Below are positions 1 through 10,190 of a DNA stretch of 64,000 nt, one piece after another. This DNA comes from Fragilaria crotonensis (lineage: Eukaryota; Bacillariophyta; Fragilariophyceae; Fragilariales; Fragilariaceae), in contig JAKSYS010000208.1 in NCBI GenBank assembly GCA_022925895.1, positions 1 to 64,000 on the forward strand. Direction: 5' to 3'. The translations under genes and the position numbers were made by a program. Position 1 is the first letter of the stretch. Every line of letters starts with the position of its first letter. The notes under the pieces are model-generated. The model was not told where the DNA came from and did not search any database. It worked only from the letters and a program-made list of their open reading frames with translations.

Positions 1-366
1 AAACAAAACTGATTTTCACAGAACTTTCAGGAAGTTTTGTTGAAAGTTTTGCGACAACCCTTCCTTACCGTAAACAAAACAAAACCTTATCTTTAGTATC
101 GATACACGAATAACTGAAATTAATGCCGTAGATATGCTGTGGATGAGTACGGAAAGGTGTCATGTTTTCGTAGGACGCTGTAGAGGAGTACCAGAAAGGT
201 GTTTTATGTCAAATATAATGCATGTTTCTCGCATTTTGCACCATGTCAAATCCACCGCATCTGCCTCACTACCTTCATCTTCGAGTAAGAAGAAAGTTCG
301 CAGCACTCCAACCAACGTGAGCAAGAAACTTCTAATGGAGTTGCAGGCTCTGATTGCATTTGCATC

Positions 367-2039
367 ATGATTCGCCTTCGCTTGCTGGTGGAAGAATCAT
401 TTACAGAAGCAGCGATGGAAAAGCTGATGACAACGCTATGTTTTGGTGATGGTGATGTCAGAGATGATGAAACCATGTCTTACGTTGACCAGTTTCTTGC
501 CGGTCTGAACCGATTCAAGGGTCTGTTCACTGCATCTCCTGCAAGTGAAGATGCACAGCAACACGATTCAGCGCTGATACTCAGCATTCCAGTGCTACTC
601 CATCGACAAAGTGGTGTGCACATCTACGTTGGAAGCGGGTCTATTGAAAAGGAGCTGCTTTGCAGCAAATCACTTGTAAATTCGACTCAAATCTCTGGTA
701 GGACAATGCTGCGGCTTGCCAAAGATGTTTTGAGTAACTGCAAGAAGATGCAGGCCTTGGTGACTCAAAGTGACTTGCCTTATAAGGATATCAATTACAC
801 TCCGTCAGGAACAAATTATGAGGATTACGTAAAGTGGTGCCTATCAGCTATGTACAATGCAGAACAAAACAATGAAAAGCAAAAGGTAAGTACATGAATA
901 TCGACAACATGAAACGAATTGAATTTTACGTCCACTAAACCTTCGTGTTCGCTCCTCGTTTCCAGCTACTACAACAGGTAATATTTCTAATAAAGACAAT
1001 TCTAATGACAACGAGGATGACAATTTGGAGGATGTTTCTCCCGAAGATGTACCGTACCCATCCAATGGTAAAACCAACATCGTCGACAACCTTGAAGTTC
1101 TTGAAGTTCCTAAGAATTACTTCTTCAAGGGATTCCTCGCCTGGTGCTTATGGGGCTGGATACCAATTCTACCTGGTTCATCGATGAAGTCGTTCCTCTT
1201 TTCAGATGCCAAATGTAACACATCATTTGGAAGAAAGATAGCATCACGACGGGCCATGAAATCAATAGCACATCAGCAGCATGCGACGACGTGGAAAGAT
1301 CACCAAAAAGCAAAAGCAACAAAGAGGTCAAGAACGATTGAAAATGGATTCAGTTGAGAACCAAAAGCATACGAATGTGCTGGAGAAGACTTATAAGCTG
1401 TTTGAGGCAGAGCTTATTGAGAAGGAACTACAGAATACGCATCACCTTGAACTACGAATAATTCGCGACAATTTAACTTCGCTGAACAAAAGACACGACA
1501 GGCTGCTGGAAAGGTATTATCGCACCCAAAACGGTCCTGCACAAGCTGAGATTAAGGATAATCTGGATCGATGAAAACGAGATTCTTGAATTGGAAACAA
1601 GTATAAAGAAACTTCAAGAAGCTGAGGTGAGTAGAAGAAAGAATGTCATTCTCGTTCGTCAGGCTGCGGCTGCCGCGTCATACGGAACGAGTGGTGGCAC
1701 TGAGCCTCCTCGGGTGATTGACTGCTCTGAAACTCTTCGAACAACGTCTCCAGCAACAACATTCTTCTCTGTACCATTACCGGGACTCGATGAATCGCCA
1801 GCGTGCGACGCATCCTTCATGTGCATTGACTGCAGAAAGAATCCGTCAACACACAAATGCCGAAAGTGTAAAGAATTTGTGTGTGATATCTGTTGTTCGG
1901 TGAAGCGTGGTTTGAAATGATATGGTGGTGTGAGAGCTGTTTTGAGAATGAAAGTCTCAGCAATCAAAAGCAAATTCGGCGGGCAATTATGAAAGCGACG
2001 ACGAGGAGTAAAAGAGGTAGTAGAGGAATGAAGCAGTAG
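367..2039 (+). CDS. Companion gene of the Harbinger element, zinc-binding C-terminus
   Basis: This is probably the second gene of the element; in well studied PIF/Harbinger elements that gene encodes a Myb-like DNA-binding partner of the transposase. No Myb repeat is evident here. The first part (367-897, 176 codons) is of unknown fold. A basic and coiled-coil-like part follows (about 1281-1574). The C-terminal part (from 1591) ends in a cysteine cluster, CIDCRKNP then HKCRKCKEFVCDICC. In another frame it continues with WWCESCF and a basic tail ending at a stop near 2037-2039. The segments are in different frames; some joins may be introns (for example GTAAGTAC at 889). DNA or protein binding is inferred only from the cysteines. 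Confidence 0.5.
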
Positions 2040-2110
2040 TATTTGGTAGTGAATCAAGTATTAAAGATCGACAACACTAGTAGCCACTTCTACGAACAAT
2101 GTTTCCGCAG

Positions 2111-4295
2111 TCATGCTGGAACATAACGAGGCTTCTCAGGGAGGCGTCGGGGCCAAATGATTTTGTTGTCGTGAAAAAGTATATTGAAATGTTCCACAAG
2201 CATTTCTCGAAAACGTTTCAGAGATATATTGTTCACTGAAATAGGACTTTCGTTGCGGAATTCTACTGCATCATGATCGTCGTTGTCGTTGTGCTGGTTT
2301 TGTTCACTCTCACGACAGTCGTTGTCATCGTCGACAGCATCCATATACCCGCAGTAGCTCGTATCGTATGAGGAAACTTGTCAAGATCTACTGTGCTACT
2401 GACGCGGTGTCGAGTGCTACTGTATCTGATGGACAGTACGCCACGCGCGACAGTACCAGTATCTCTGTTGGTTGTTCTGTTGATCATGAATTGCAGCATG
2501 GCAATGGTGTGGATTGCACCGCCAAACACAGGACATGTGAGGTCAACAATGAAATTAAAGATTCTTTGTTGAAGTGTCAACAGTGGGATTGAATGGTTGT
2601 TCCAAATGGTGGGATTAAGTATGTGGTGGATGGGATCTGAATTATTACCACTCGGTTCATGATTGAAGGCTACAAATGAGAACTTACCTTTGAATTGATG
2701 TTTATGGACAACAAATCAGTCAGCTCACAATTATAACCTGAGAGCTGGATGACAGTACTGAACATTAATACTACGATGTTTGAATCCGATAATCAGATCA
2801 AATTGAACCCGAATTCTTAACAGAAACTGCCTCGGATTGATTCCATTTGGGTCAATGTTAATCGATGCCGGAACATCAATGTCATCAAACTGTCAGACTC
2901 TAACTCCCATCGTGATGGTACCCCGTTTTGCCATCCAGCAGACAAACCATCAACATCGAGCAGCATGTTATGCAAGGCGCAGCATGTCATCCAGATATTA
3001 TCCACAATTTCTGTATTGTAGAGTCGAATGCCTGTTTTAAAATCCTCCAGCGACCCTTGAGTATTCCAAACGTACACTCCACGTCTTTTCAAAGATTCCA
3101 ACCACTGCGAAAATCGAAGCTCGGAGCGATTCGAGGAGCTTTTTGTGGTGGTACAGTAGTCGACCATTGCAGATAACCATTATCAACAATGACATAGCAC
3201 CCATTTATGCTGATGCTGCCTGTCCGCGTCTGCAATTCAAAGCTCATGGTCGAGTTGAATAGACCACGTCTCAGCTGATCCATTAACCCATCGAACTTAA
3301 TAAGAGTCTTATCATTCCATCTACCAGGATGACCGGTCGTAGTATGGATTATTCTTCGACGGTGGTTGACAGTTAAATTGAATGTTCGCGTAGTAGTTCC
3401 TTTGGATTTAAATCCAAGATGTGCTTGACGCACCAAAGTTTGTCTTGTCCATGTTTATGTGCGTTGCATCGGTACTTCCAATACAACCAGGAAAGCCAGC
3501 TTTTTGGTACTCAAGTTCACATTCCTTCTTCTCGAAGTGTTGAGGGAATCGTGACGTAGATACTGGGTAAAGAAACTTTGCACCAAACTCAACAAACTTA
3601 TGAAAGAAGACACGGTGGACATCCCTCGCAATGTATGTGCTTTCCTCAAGATCGTCGAATGTCCATCCACGTCCAAGGTACCGAAGACTTCCTAAGACCA
3701 ACAGTTCAATGGGTGACACTTTTGCCTTCTTCTTCTTTGACTCATCGTCCTTTGCTACTTCTCTCCACCTTGAAAAAGGATCAATTACCCCGGAATCATT
3801 CTCAAGTTTGAGAATATGGTGCAAAAGGTTGAGGTATGATTCATAAGGAAGTCGGAATCTGTTCCTAAATTGCTTGTTCCAATGTGGGTCGTTCACCTTT
3901 GGGTCTTCTATGTACAATATCCACCAGTGGCTAAGTCTTGGTGTAATTGGACGAGCCAAATTCGTGATCGGGTCAATGAACGTCTTGACGTGACGGGATC
4001 TTTTGGATGGTGGTTCGCATTCAATTGCCCTCTTGTCCTGTTCCAACATGTGCATGAGGAGGATCCGGGACTTCATCTTTGCCAAATCCTCATCTCTTTG
4101 TCGGTCAAGGTAGTCTTGGAAGAGTTCATCGTTGAAAGCACCGCCGTCGTCGTAGCAGGCTGATTCATTGGTAGGGCGTTCATCATCTGCGCTTTTATCG
4201 TTTACGCTGGTGAGGATACTCTGCATTAAGCCAAAGACGTGGCTAATGTTGTTCGTAGAACTCTGGGAATTGCCCATCTGGAGTTTATGAGACAC
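2111..4295 (-). CDS. PIF/Harbinger (HARBI1-like) DDE transposase, interrupted
   Basis: This would cut and paste the surrounding element in the nucleus. From the N-terminus there is a charged lead region, then a conserved helical part ending in the first catalytic aspartate (GCIGSTDATHI, near 3470-3500), the second aspartate in YVIVDNGYLQW (near 3180-3210), and the third acidic block with RGVYVWNTQGSLEDF and the ALHNMLLD helix (near 2960-3080). The family's usual tail (SLKRFREMLVEHFNILF, then NKIIWPRRL) lies at 2120-2235. The coding parts are 4295-3408, 3436-3089, 3167-2817 and 2344-2111, in changing frames. The first joins overlap by 30-80 bases, which suggests frameshifts rather than introns. 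The 2345-2816 gap may be an intron or an insertion. Confidence 0.82.
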
Positions 4296-4560
4296 TGCAC
4301 GAAGGAATGAGAGGAAAGAGGAAGACTTTGCCGATGTTGATGATCAATTGTTGATGAATTTCAGGAGTGAAACGCGTATCCTTCCATCAAATGGAAGTTT
4401 TGTGGAGGGTCTTGGTCTTCCACAAAACTGCATTTCTGTTTCGGGGAATATTTCGAACGAACCCGGCTTTACACAACTGACCGGAAGTTATGTGAGAAGT
4501 TTTGTGTGAATAAGGACCGTGTTTTACAAAAATTCCGGTCAGTTATGATTTTGTTGGATA

Positions 4561-4577
4561 GTTTTGTTTACCGTAAG
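4561..4577. repeat. Harbinger terminal inverted repeat, right copy
   Basis: GTTTTGTTTACCGTAAG is the reverse complement, with one mismatch, of the sequence at 64-80. It also pairs with AAACAAAACT at the window start. Confidence 0.6.
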
Positions 4578-4779
4578 CATCGGCCTAAGCAAATTTTTTT
4601 GCAGACGTCAGCTGCATGATAATCACGCCGGCATATCCAGTTTTACACCAGCCAGACATTGAACGGAACCGATTTCTCCACCGGCCGGCGCGTTTCATCT
4701 TCATTCACGATTCAATACGTAAGTGCCGGACCTTCCTAGTGATTCGGCTGTTGTGAGGAGTTGCGAATTGCGAATCCTG

Positions 4780-5235
4780 TTGATTCATGCCTTCATGCGT
4801 ACGACAAAAGGTACCGGTACAACGTACCACTAGCTTACACCGGACACGAGTCAGCTAAAATTGTTTGAAACATATAGGTTGCGTGGGTACAAGTACTGTA
4901 CTTGTATTAGGTACAAGTACTGGGTAGTAATACTGGAGTCTCGAGTACTGTAAGCTTGTACGGTACTAAGTAGCTGATTCGGGATTCCGACTTCAGAAGT
5001 TGCACTGGTACTGTACACTACTCCGGTAGTTAGCAGTCCAACAGCAGCAAATAACCGTAAACCCCGGCGTTGTACGTTGTACACTGTACACTGTACCGTC
5101 ATACAGTACCAACCGCCAGTATTGGATCAGGTACTCTCAGGTACAGTATACAGTACTTGTACTTTGAGTACAAATTCCCACGTACCAGCCTACATGCTAA
5201 TACATAAAACTGTATACCTAATACCCAGGTCTCGC
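4780..5235. repeat. GTAC-rich low-complexity spacer
   Basis: The stretch is dominated by short overlapping palindromes (GTAC, AGTACT, GTACAGTAC, TGTACAC). No gene is recognisable here. The same texture recurs in most intergenic regions of the window. Confidence 0.7.
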
Positions 5236-5263
5236 CTGTTTACTGTTTACTGTTTACTGTTTA
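5236..5263 (+). repeat. Microsatellite, CTGTTTA x4
   Basis: Four perfect copies of CTGTTTA lie in tandem. Confidence 0.95.
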
Positions 5264-5747
5264 TCATGCATACCGTCGTAAATATGATAAACACCAGAGA
5301 CGGGAATGTCTGAAAATGTCAAACCCATGGGTACCCACGTAAACCTACGCTCATGGAAGTACCAGCCCAAACCCGCCCAGAACCCCTGGTTTTGTAGGTC
5401 GTCACCACTGCCTTTTTCGGTCATTGTAGGTTAAAATCAACCTACAAAACCTGAGAGGATGCGTCCCCCAAATCGCTATTCAAGTAGAATCGTACTACGA
5501 CTTCATGCATAATTTTTTCTTCTCAGGAAGAATTAGGTTTTGTAGGTGTCATTAACCTACAAAATCAACGACCAATTTTCCATACATTATCGTAGTGTAA
5601 CATCAGAGTGACATTTTTCTGTCTGCGTCGTCAACTGGAGCTTGTACTTGATATTGATACAGTACTACATTCGAGTACTCGAGTACTCCAGTCTCCAGCA
5701 GGGATGCGCACAATAATATTGTCAATATATTGCAATACACGTTTCTT

Positions 5748-5933
5748 GCAATACAATATATTGCAATACTCGTTTATGCCAATACAATATATTGGTATTG
5801 TGATTCGAACCAATACAATATATTGTATTGTCAGGACAAACCAATACAATATATTGTATTGTCACAACGAACCAATACAATATATTGTATTGTCAGGACG
5901 AAGCAATACAATATATTGTTAACAATATATTGC
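5748..5933. repeat. 31-bp palindromic tandem array 1 (6 units)
   Basis: Units start at 5748, 5779, 5810, 5841, 5872 and 5903, an exact 31-bp period. The core CAATACAATATATTGTATTG is a perfect 20-bp palindrome in the central units, separated by spacers resembling TCAGGACGAAC. The outer units are diverged. Confidence 0.9.
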
Positions 5934-6072
5934 AATACAATATATATTGTGCACATCCTTGTGATCCTGAGATACAGTTGTATTAGTACAGTGCTGTACT
6001 TCGAGTACACCAGTAACACCAAACAGTCGCTGCTTTTGCACGTATCCGTCAGTATTATGCTACTTACAATAA

Positions 6073-6258
6073 ATTGTACAATATATTGCAATACTTGTTA
6101 ACGACAATACAATATATTGGTATTGTAAGATGAACCAATACAATATATTGTATTGTCAGGTCGGACCAATACAATATATTGTATTATCAGATCGAACCAA
6201 TACAATATATTGTATTGCCAGATCAAACCAATACAATATATTGTTAACAATATATTGC
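6073..6258. repeat. 31-bp palindromic tandem array 2 (6 units)
   Basis: Units start at 6073, 6104, 6135, 6166, 6197 and 6228, with the same 31-bp period and the same palindromic core as array 1. The array is offset from array 1 by 325 bp and lies in the same orientation. Confidence 0.9.
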
Positions 6259-7309
6259 AATATATTATAATACAATATATTGTTGCGCATCCCTGGTCTC
6301 CAGTGACCTATCTATTGTACCAAAATCTACCGTACCTTGTAGTCAAGTAGCAATCGACTTACTGTACTAAAGAAAGCAAGCAGTGATTGCCGAGCGATGG
6401 TTCCAAATCCAATTCAACTTTACTCCACAGCTCATGTGCTGTCATCTTTGAATTGTAGATTGCAGTTACTTGCAACAAAGCAAAGGATCGATTACTTTCA
6501 TACATGGTGGCGATGTACTAGTGCACAAGCATTAATACTGTGTACTGCAGTACGCCAGTAATTAGGATCGATGCCAGTTATGGATCGCCGTAAGGCCGTA
6601 TCTGTAGCAGTAAGCAGTAAGGAGAAATAGCTACAGTAGTATTGTAGTACCGCCCTTATTGAACACGCCATTATGTCCGATCATTGGAATACTGGAGTAC
6701 ATTTTACAAGTACTTCAAGTACTGTTTTATGTCAAATATTTCGTATTTACAATACAAATATTTTTGTAGCATTCATATTCATGCTAGCTGGATCCCAGAC
6801 TTGGCCGGTGTATGCATATATTTTGCCTCGCAGTCAGCCCCCCAGGGTGAGCTGTTCCCATCTGTCGATTTTGCCCGTATGTAAATCTTGTACCAGCAAA
6901 TAGTAGGTTCAACATAACCTACAAAACGGAGTGTGAAGTAGAACCCTTACGATCTACCAAGACCTACCCAAACCCATAGGCAGTACTGGAGTAGATGGTT
7001 CTACTACTACCGGTAGCAAACATCTACTGTCATTTTTTGCTATGATTCTTGTCGGCCCACCCAGACCCACCATGAAATCCTGAGCCCACACCCTTAAAAA
7101 GCCCACCCTTAAGATAACCCAATGGGTTTGGGTGGGCCGTGGTTTCTTGGGTGGGCTGGGTTTGAAATTCCCGTCTCTGGCACTGAATGCATACCGGGAT
7201 AATTCGAACTCGAGTGTGGTCACACTCACGAACGTTGTGGAGGTTCATCATTCGATCAAGGACACAAGCAACCGAAGTGTTTCCGAATGAACCAATTAAC
7301 ATTTAAACA

Positions 7310-8803
7310 ATGAGGCAAGTATTGTTCACAACCATCCTTTTCTTGTATAGTAGCTTGATAGGATTGACTAGAGCCTTCGCGGGGCGAAACTTGCGATCGT
7401 CAGATTTAAGAACAGGAACGCGGGCCAGTTCATTCCTTCGTGTTCGATACAACCGACCTGGTGACGGCCTTGTTGCACCATGTTGGACGTGGCAGTCGAG
7501 GTTGAAGTCATCTGAAGTTGAGTCTACTAGTGAATATGTCTATTCAACCGATGAAGACTCATCATGGGAATCCGACGATGGGGAAGACTTTGACATTGAT
7601 GGTGAGACCTCAGACTCATTCGACGATGAATACGAGGAGAGTGACCAAGGAGAAGAAAGCGAGGAAGGAGAGGATGGCAATGAACTTATCGAAGAGTATT
7701 ATGCATGTTCGAAGGCTCTCGAAAAGGCTCTCAATGGTTTGCAACGTAAGCAGATCTCACTCAACTCGGAACTGAAAAGGGCCGAAGATGTCGAAGAAAC
7801 TGTAACTCGCGCACAACTTATCGTGTCGAACCTTTACTTGTTCACCAATCCAAGCATTAAGACCGTCACCATTCAGGATTGGAATAATGATGGAAAAGAG
7901 GTTGAATTGACACTAGATTCACATTACGACTCAGCATTGGCAGAAGCTGATTCTCTCTTTGCTCAAGCGCGCAAATTGAAGCGTGGATCGCAAGTCATCA
8001 ATAGTTTGCTAGAGGAAACGAATGGCTTGCTCCAGTTGCTACGAGATGCCGATATCGATTTGAAAGGTTGCTGCAATGGTGATATAGTTGACGAAGCCAA
8101 GTTTCAAATAGTTAAGAGTCGTCTCGAGCGCAGCTCCGGCAAAACGAAGTTCACCATACCCTCCGTCGTGTCAACGCCAGCAAAAGACGGAAAGAAATCC
8201 ATCGCAAGAAAACAGCAGCGGCGATCGGTCGTGGAAAACTCGGTTCGTCGACTCAAGTCTCCAGGTGGATGTGTCGTTTTGGTCGGACGGAACCGTCGAG
8301 GCAACGAGTACCTCAGTTTTCAAGTTGCTCGAGGCAACGATATTTGGATGCACGCCAGAGGTTGTCCGGGTGCGCATGTTGTCTTACAGCGTCGACGAGG
8401 GAGTCCGGAACCTACCCAAGAGTGTTTGGAGTTTTGTGCGAATCTAGCTGTGTTCTATTCTGACGCAAGAAATGAGCGCAAGGCGAGCGTTACAGCAGCG
8501 GATTCGAAGCACCTGCTGAAGCCACGAGGAGCTCCGCTCGGCGCGGTGAAACTTCGCGAGGAGCTTTATGTACTGACTGGATGGCCTGAGAAGGTGCCAA
8601 CTGATTTGAAGTTGGCGCGAGACGAGTGCGGACAGACAGATGAATTCCGGGCTCAAGACAAGGCAAAACGACGGAAGCGAACCCAAGCAGTTGCACGGCA
8701 AGTTCAAGCAAAACGACGAGAGCAGAAGTCCAACAAACGCAAAGCACGAGGTCAAGAACCATCGCGTGCTTCTGACCCGAGTGTCGCTTTTGACCCATAC
8801 TAA
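7310..8803 (+). CDS. Plastid-targeted NFACT-R domain protein (RqcH/Tae2-like)
   Basis: This is probably a plastid ribosome quality-control factor; RqcH/Tae2/NEMF proteins bind the large ribosomal subunit and tRNA when translation stalls. The 497-residue frame is intact. It opens with a signal peptide ending in LTRAFAGRN, a diatom plastid cleavage motif that supports this start. An acidic stretch follows at about 70-115. A helical region at about 128-265 (AQLIVSNLYLF and neighbours) resembles the middle coiled coil of RqcH. The NFACT-R domain lies at about 306-425 (GCVVLVGRN, DIWMHARGCPGAHVVL, KHLLKPRGAPLGAV). The C-terminus is strongly basic. The NFACT-N and helix-hairpin-helix parts of full-length RqcH (about 550-600 residues) are not evident, so this may be a shortened paralogue. 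Confidence 0.85.
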   Translation: MRQVLFTTILFLYSSLIGLTRAFAGRNLRSSDLRTGTRASSFLRVRYNRPGDGLVAPCWTWQSRLKSSEVESTSEYVYSTDEDSSWESDDGEDFDIDGETSDSFDDEYEESDQGEESEEGEDGNELIEEYYACSKALEKALNGLQRKQISLNSELKRAEDVEETVTRAQLIVSNLYLFTNPSIKTVTIQDWNNDGKEVELTLDSHYDSALAEADSLFAQARKLKRGSQVINSLLEETNGLLQLLRDADIDLKGCCNGDIVDEAKFQIVKSRLERSSGKTKFTIPSVVSTPAKDGKKSIARKQQRRSVVENSVRRLKSPGGCVVLVGRNRRGNEYLSFQVARGNDIWMHARGCPGAHVVLQRRRGSPEPTQECLEFCANLAVFYSDARNERKASVTAADSKHLLKPRGAPLGAVKLREELYVLTGWPEKVPTDLKLARDECGQTDEFRAQDKAKRRKRTQAVARQVQAKRREQKSNKRKARGQEPSRASDPSVAFDPY

Positions 8804-8854
8804 TTGAAGGCGGAAGGAATTTATCCGGATTTTCACTAGATTTTTATTGTTGTG

Positions 8855-10190
8855 TCAAACAAGCTGTTGGGGAGTTGCATACGTAGCCTTGTCTATCAAT
8901 TGCTTCGTCACGTCATTCATAGCTTTATTCATGTCTGAGCTTCGGACCTCATGTTCAGAGTCTCGTAATTCCAATAACTCGCAGGAAACATACTTGTTTC
9001 CAACAATCAAATTGAAGGCGAGACGAGCAACAACCCACCTCAGTCCGTGAATGAAACGTCTTGCGGCCTTCGGCGAGCTTGCTTCCAGCACGAGGATATT
9101 GGAAGAATTCTGAAGCTTCAGAATCATCGAGTTTCCAGGAATGGCGAAAGGAAGTCATTCAACTGCAATGCCGACGCTCTAACGAGAGAGTGGATGTCAA
9201 GCAAGTCAATGGCACCAAGCGCATTCCCAGACGCGTTGTACCAAGCCAATCTGGGTCCAGCAAAACTGCCGTCTTCTTGCAGAAAGCCAAGCTCTAAAAA
9301 TGCCACTATGTCGATTTGGTTATCGAAATCCGTATGGTCACTTGAAGGCATGTGCCAAATCAACGGATAACCTTCTTGTGATGTTTCGCGAATGAAGGCC
9401 TTGACAAAGTTTGCATCCTCCATGTCGAGATGAGAACTCAATGACTTTGTTGACTGAAGAGAGCTGTTATTTTCTGACTCTGCATCATCCGCCACCACAA
9501 CCTCCTCCTTCGCAACTCGATCATGTTTCGGAGGAGGAGATATTGGCGGCGCCGCTCAGGCAGTGGCTTACCGATGGGTAAGCTTGAAGCCGCCGGTATC
9601 ATCTCGCTGCCGCTGCTTCCCTCCGAAAAGTCATCAGGAAAGTCAACAGACAGAACATCATCGATCGTGCCACATTGCAAGGATGTAAATCGCTCGAAGA
9701 AACGAGTCGGTTCATTTCGTCTGCCCAGAAGCATATTGGACGCGGACACACAGAAGGTGCTGTCAACTTGGGCATTTTTATTATCTTCATCTTTCAGTCG
9801 CTTTGCCTCCTTGATTTGACGCCTCCACTTACGATGCTTCTCGGCCATCGTTTTCTCAGGATCTATATGTGCCTTCCTTGGAGGAGAAACGAAAGTATCT
9901 TGATCCACTTTAGCGGCTTGAGCGACTGCGTTGGATCGCATTCGCGCCATGGGCGTGGAACGCAACGCTACTTCTCCGGAGATTTCACTGGATTGACGGG
10001 AAAAGTCCTCGGAACCTCCGGCAGATTCAATAAATGATGAGGATTCAGCAAATGAAATCGTATTTCCAGAGGTCCCACTTGCGAAGGATTCATGGCCATT
10101 TTCCGAGTGAGCATTGGTGCTATCATCAATGGAACGCGACAGTGAAAAAGGGGCAGGGCGGTGAATCAGGGTGAAAACTGAAGATACCAT
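8855..10190 (-). CDS. Hypothetical protein with C-terminal PH-like domain
   Basis: The gene converges on the NFACT-R gene, with stops about 50 bp apart. The first part (10190-9438, start ATG) is Ser-rich and basic. The second (about 9510-9124) contains an acidic Ser-rich stretch and a conserved segment (DFLSPF). The third (to 8855) has LVLEASSPKAARRFIHGLRW and a following VVARLAFNLIVGN, which resemble the last strand and helix of PH-like domains in diatom proteins of unknown role. The three parts are in three frames. I found no splice pair that joins the first two cleanly, and the second and third meet without a gap, suggesting at least one frameshift. Phosphoinositide or protein binding would be guesswork. 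Confidence 0.6.

Larger units (their letters stand above)
1..4577. mobile_element. PIF/Harbinger DNA transposon, left end at window edge
   Basis: The unit holds a HARBI1-type DDE transposase on the minus strand and a second gene on the plus strand, converging near 2.0-2.1 kb; two-gene organisation is usual for PIF/Harbinger elements. The right end at about 4561-4577 carries GTTTTGTTTACCGTAAG. Its reverse complement matches 64-80 (CTTACCGTAAACAAAAC, one mismatch) and also the first ten bases of the window, AAACAAAACT. The true left terminus therefore probably lies at or just before base 1, with 64-80 an internal copy. The nine bases TTACCGTAA occur in direct orientation at both sites. PIF/Harbinger elements normally make 3-bp duplications, so this is more likely part of the inverted terminus than a duplication. 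Both genes are interrupted, so the copy looks inactive unless introns explain the breaks. Confidence 0.75.
5699..6295. mobile_element. hAT-type MITE with 8-bp target duplication
   Basis: The element starts CAGGGATGCGCA (5699) and ends TGCGCATCCCTG (6295), a perfect 12-bp inverted terminus that continues with looser similarity. It is flanked on both sides by GTCTCCAG (5691-5698 and 6296-6303), an exact 8-bp duplication, which is diagnostic of hAT transposition. The 597-bp interior has no coding potential and consists mainly of two arrays of a 20-bp palindrome. A degenerate internal terminus (GTGCACATCCTTG, about 5950-5962) suggests that two related MITEs were merged or tandemly duplicated. Confidence 0.85.
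5294..7180. mobile_element. Possible old hAT-like non-autonomous element (outer inverted repeats)
   Basis: CCAGAGACGGGAAT at 5294-5307 is matched by its exact reverse complement at 7167-7180. The match resumes a few bases inward with TCAAACCCA, and both flanks contain further CCCAAACCC and AACCTACAAAAC motifs. CAGAG-type ends are common in hAT elements. No convincing 8-bp target duplication is visible, so the ends may be eroded or the boundary wrong. A clear hAT MITE is nested inside. No transposase is present. Confidence 0.4.

Noticed and set aside
5748-6258. CRISPR-like array of palindromic repeats with spacers
   Set aside because: The spacers are near-identical and only about 11 bp, the repeats lie inside a MITE with a target duplication, and the genome is eukaryotic.
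5294-7180. 8-bp target duplication for the outer inverted repeats
   Set aside because: The flanks (ATAAACAC and GCACTGAA) do not match, so no duplication is claimed.
9507-9571. Intron joining the first two parts of the PH-like gene (GTAAGC donor at 9571)
   Set aside because: No AG acceptor nearby keeps the downstream frame, so the join is left unresolved.
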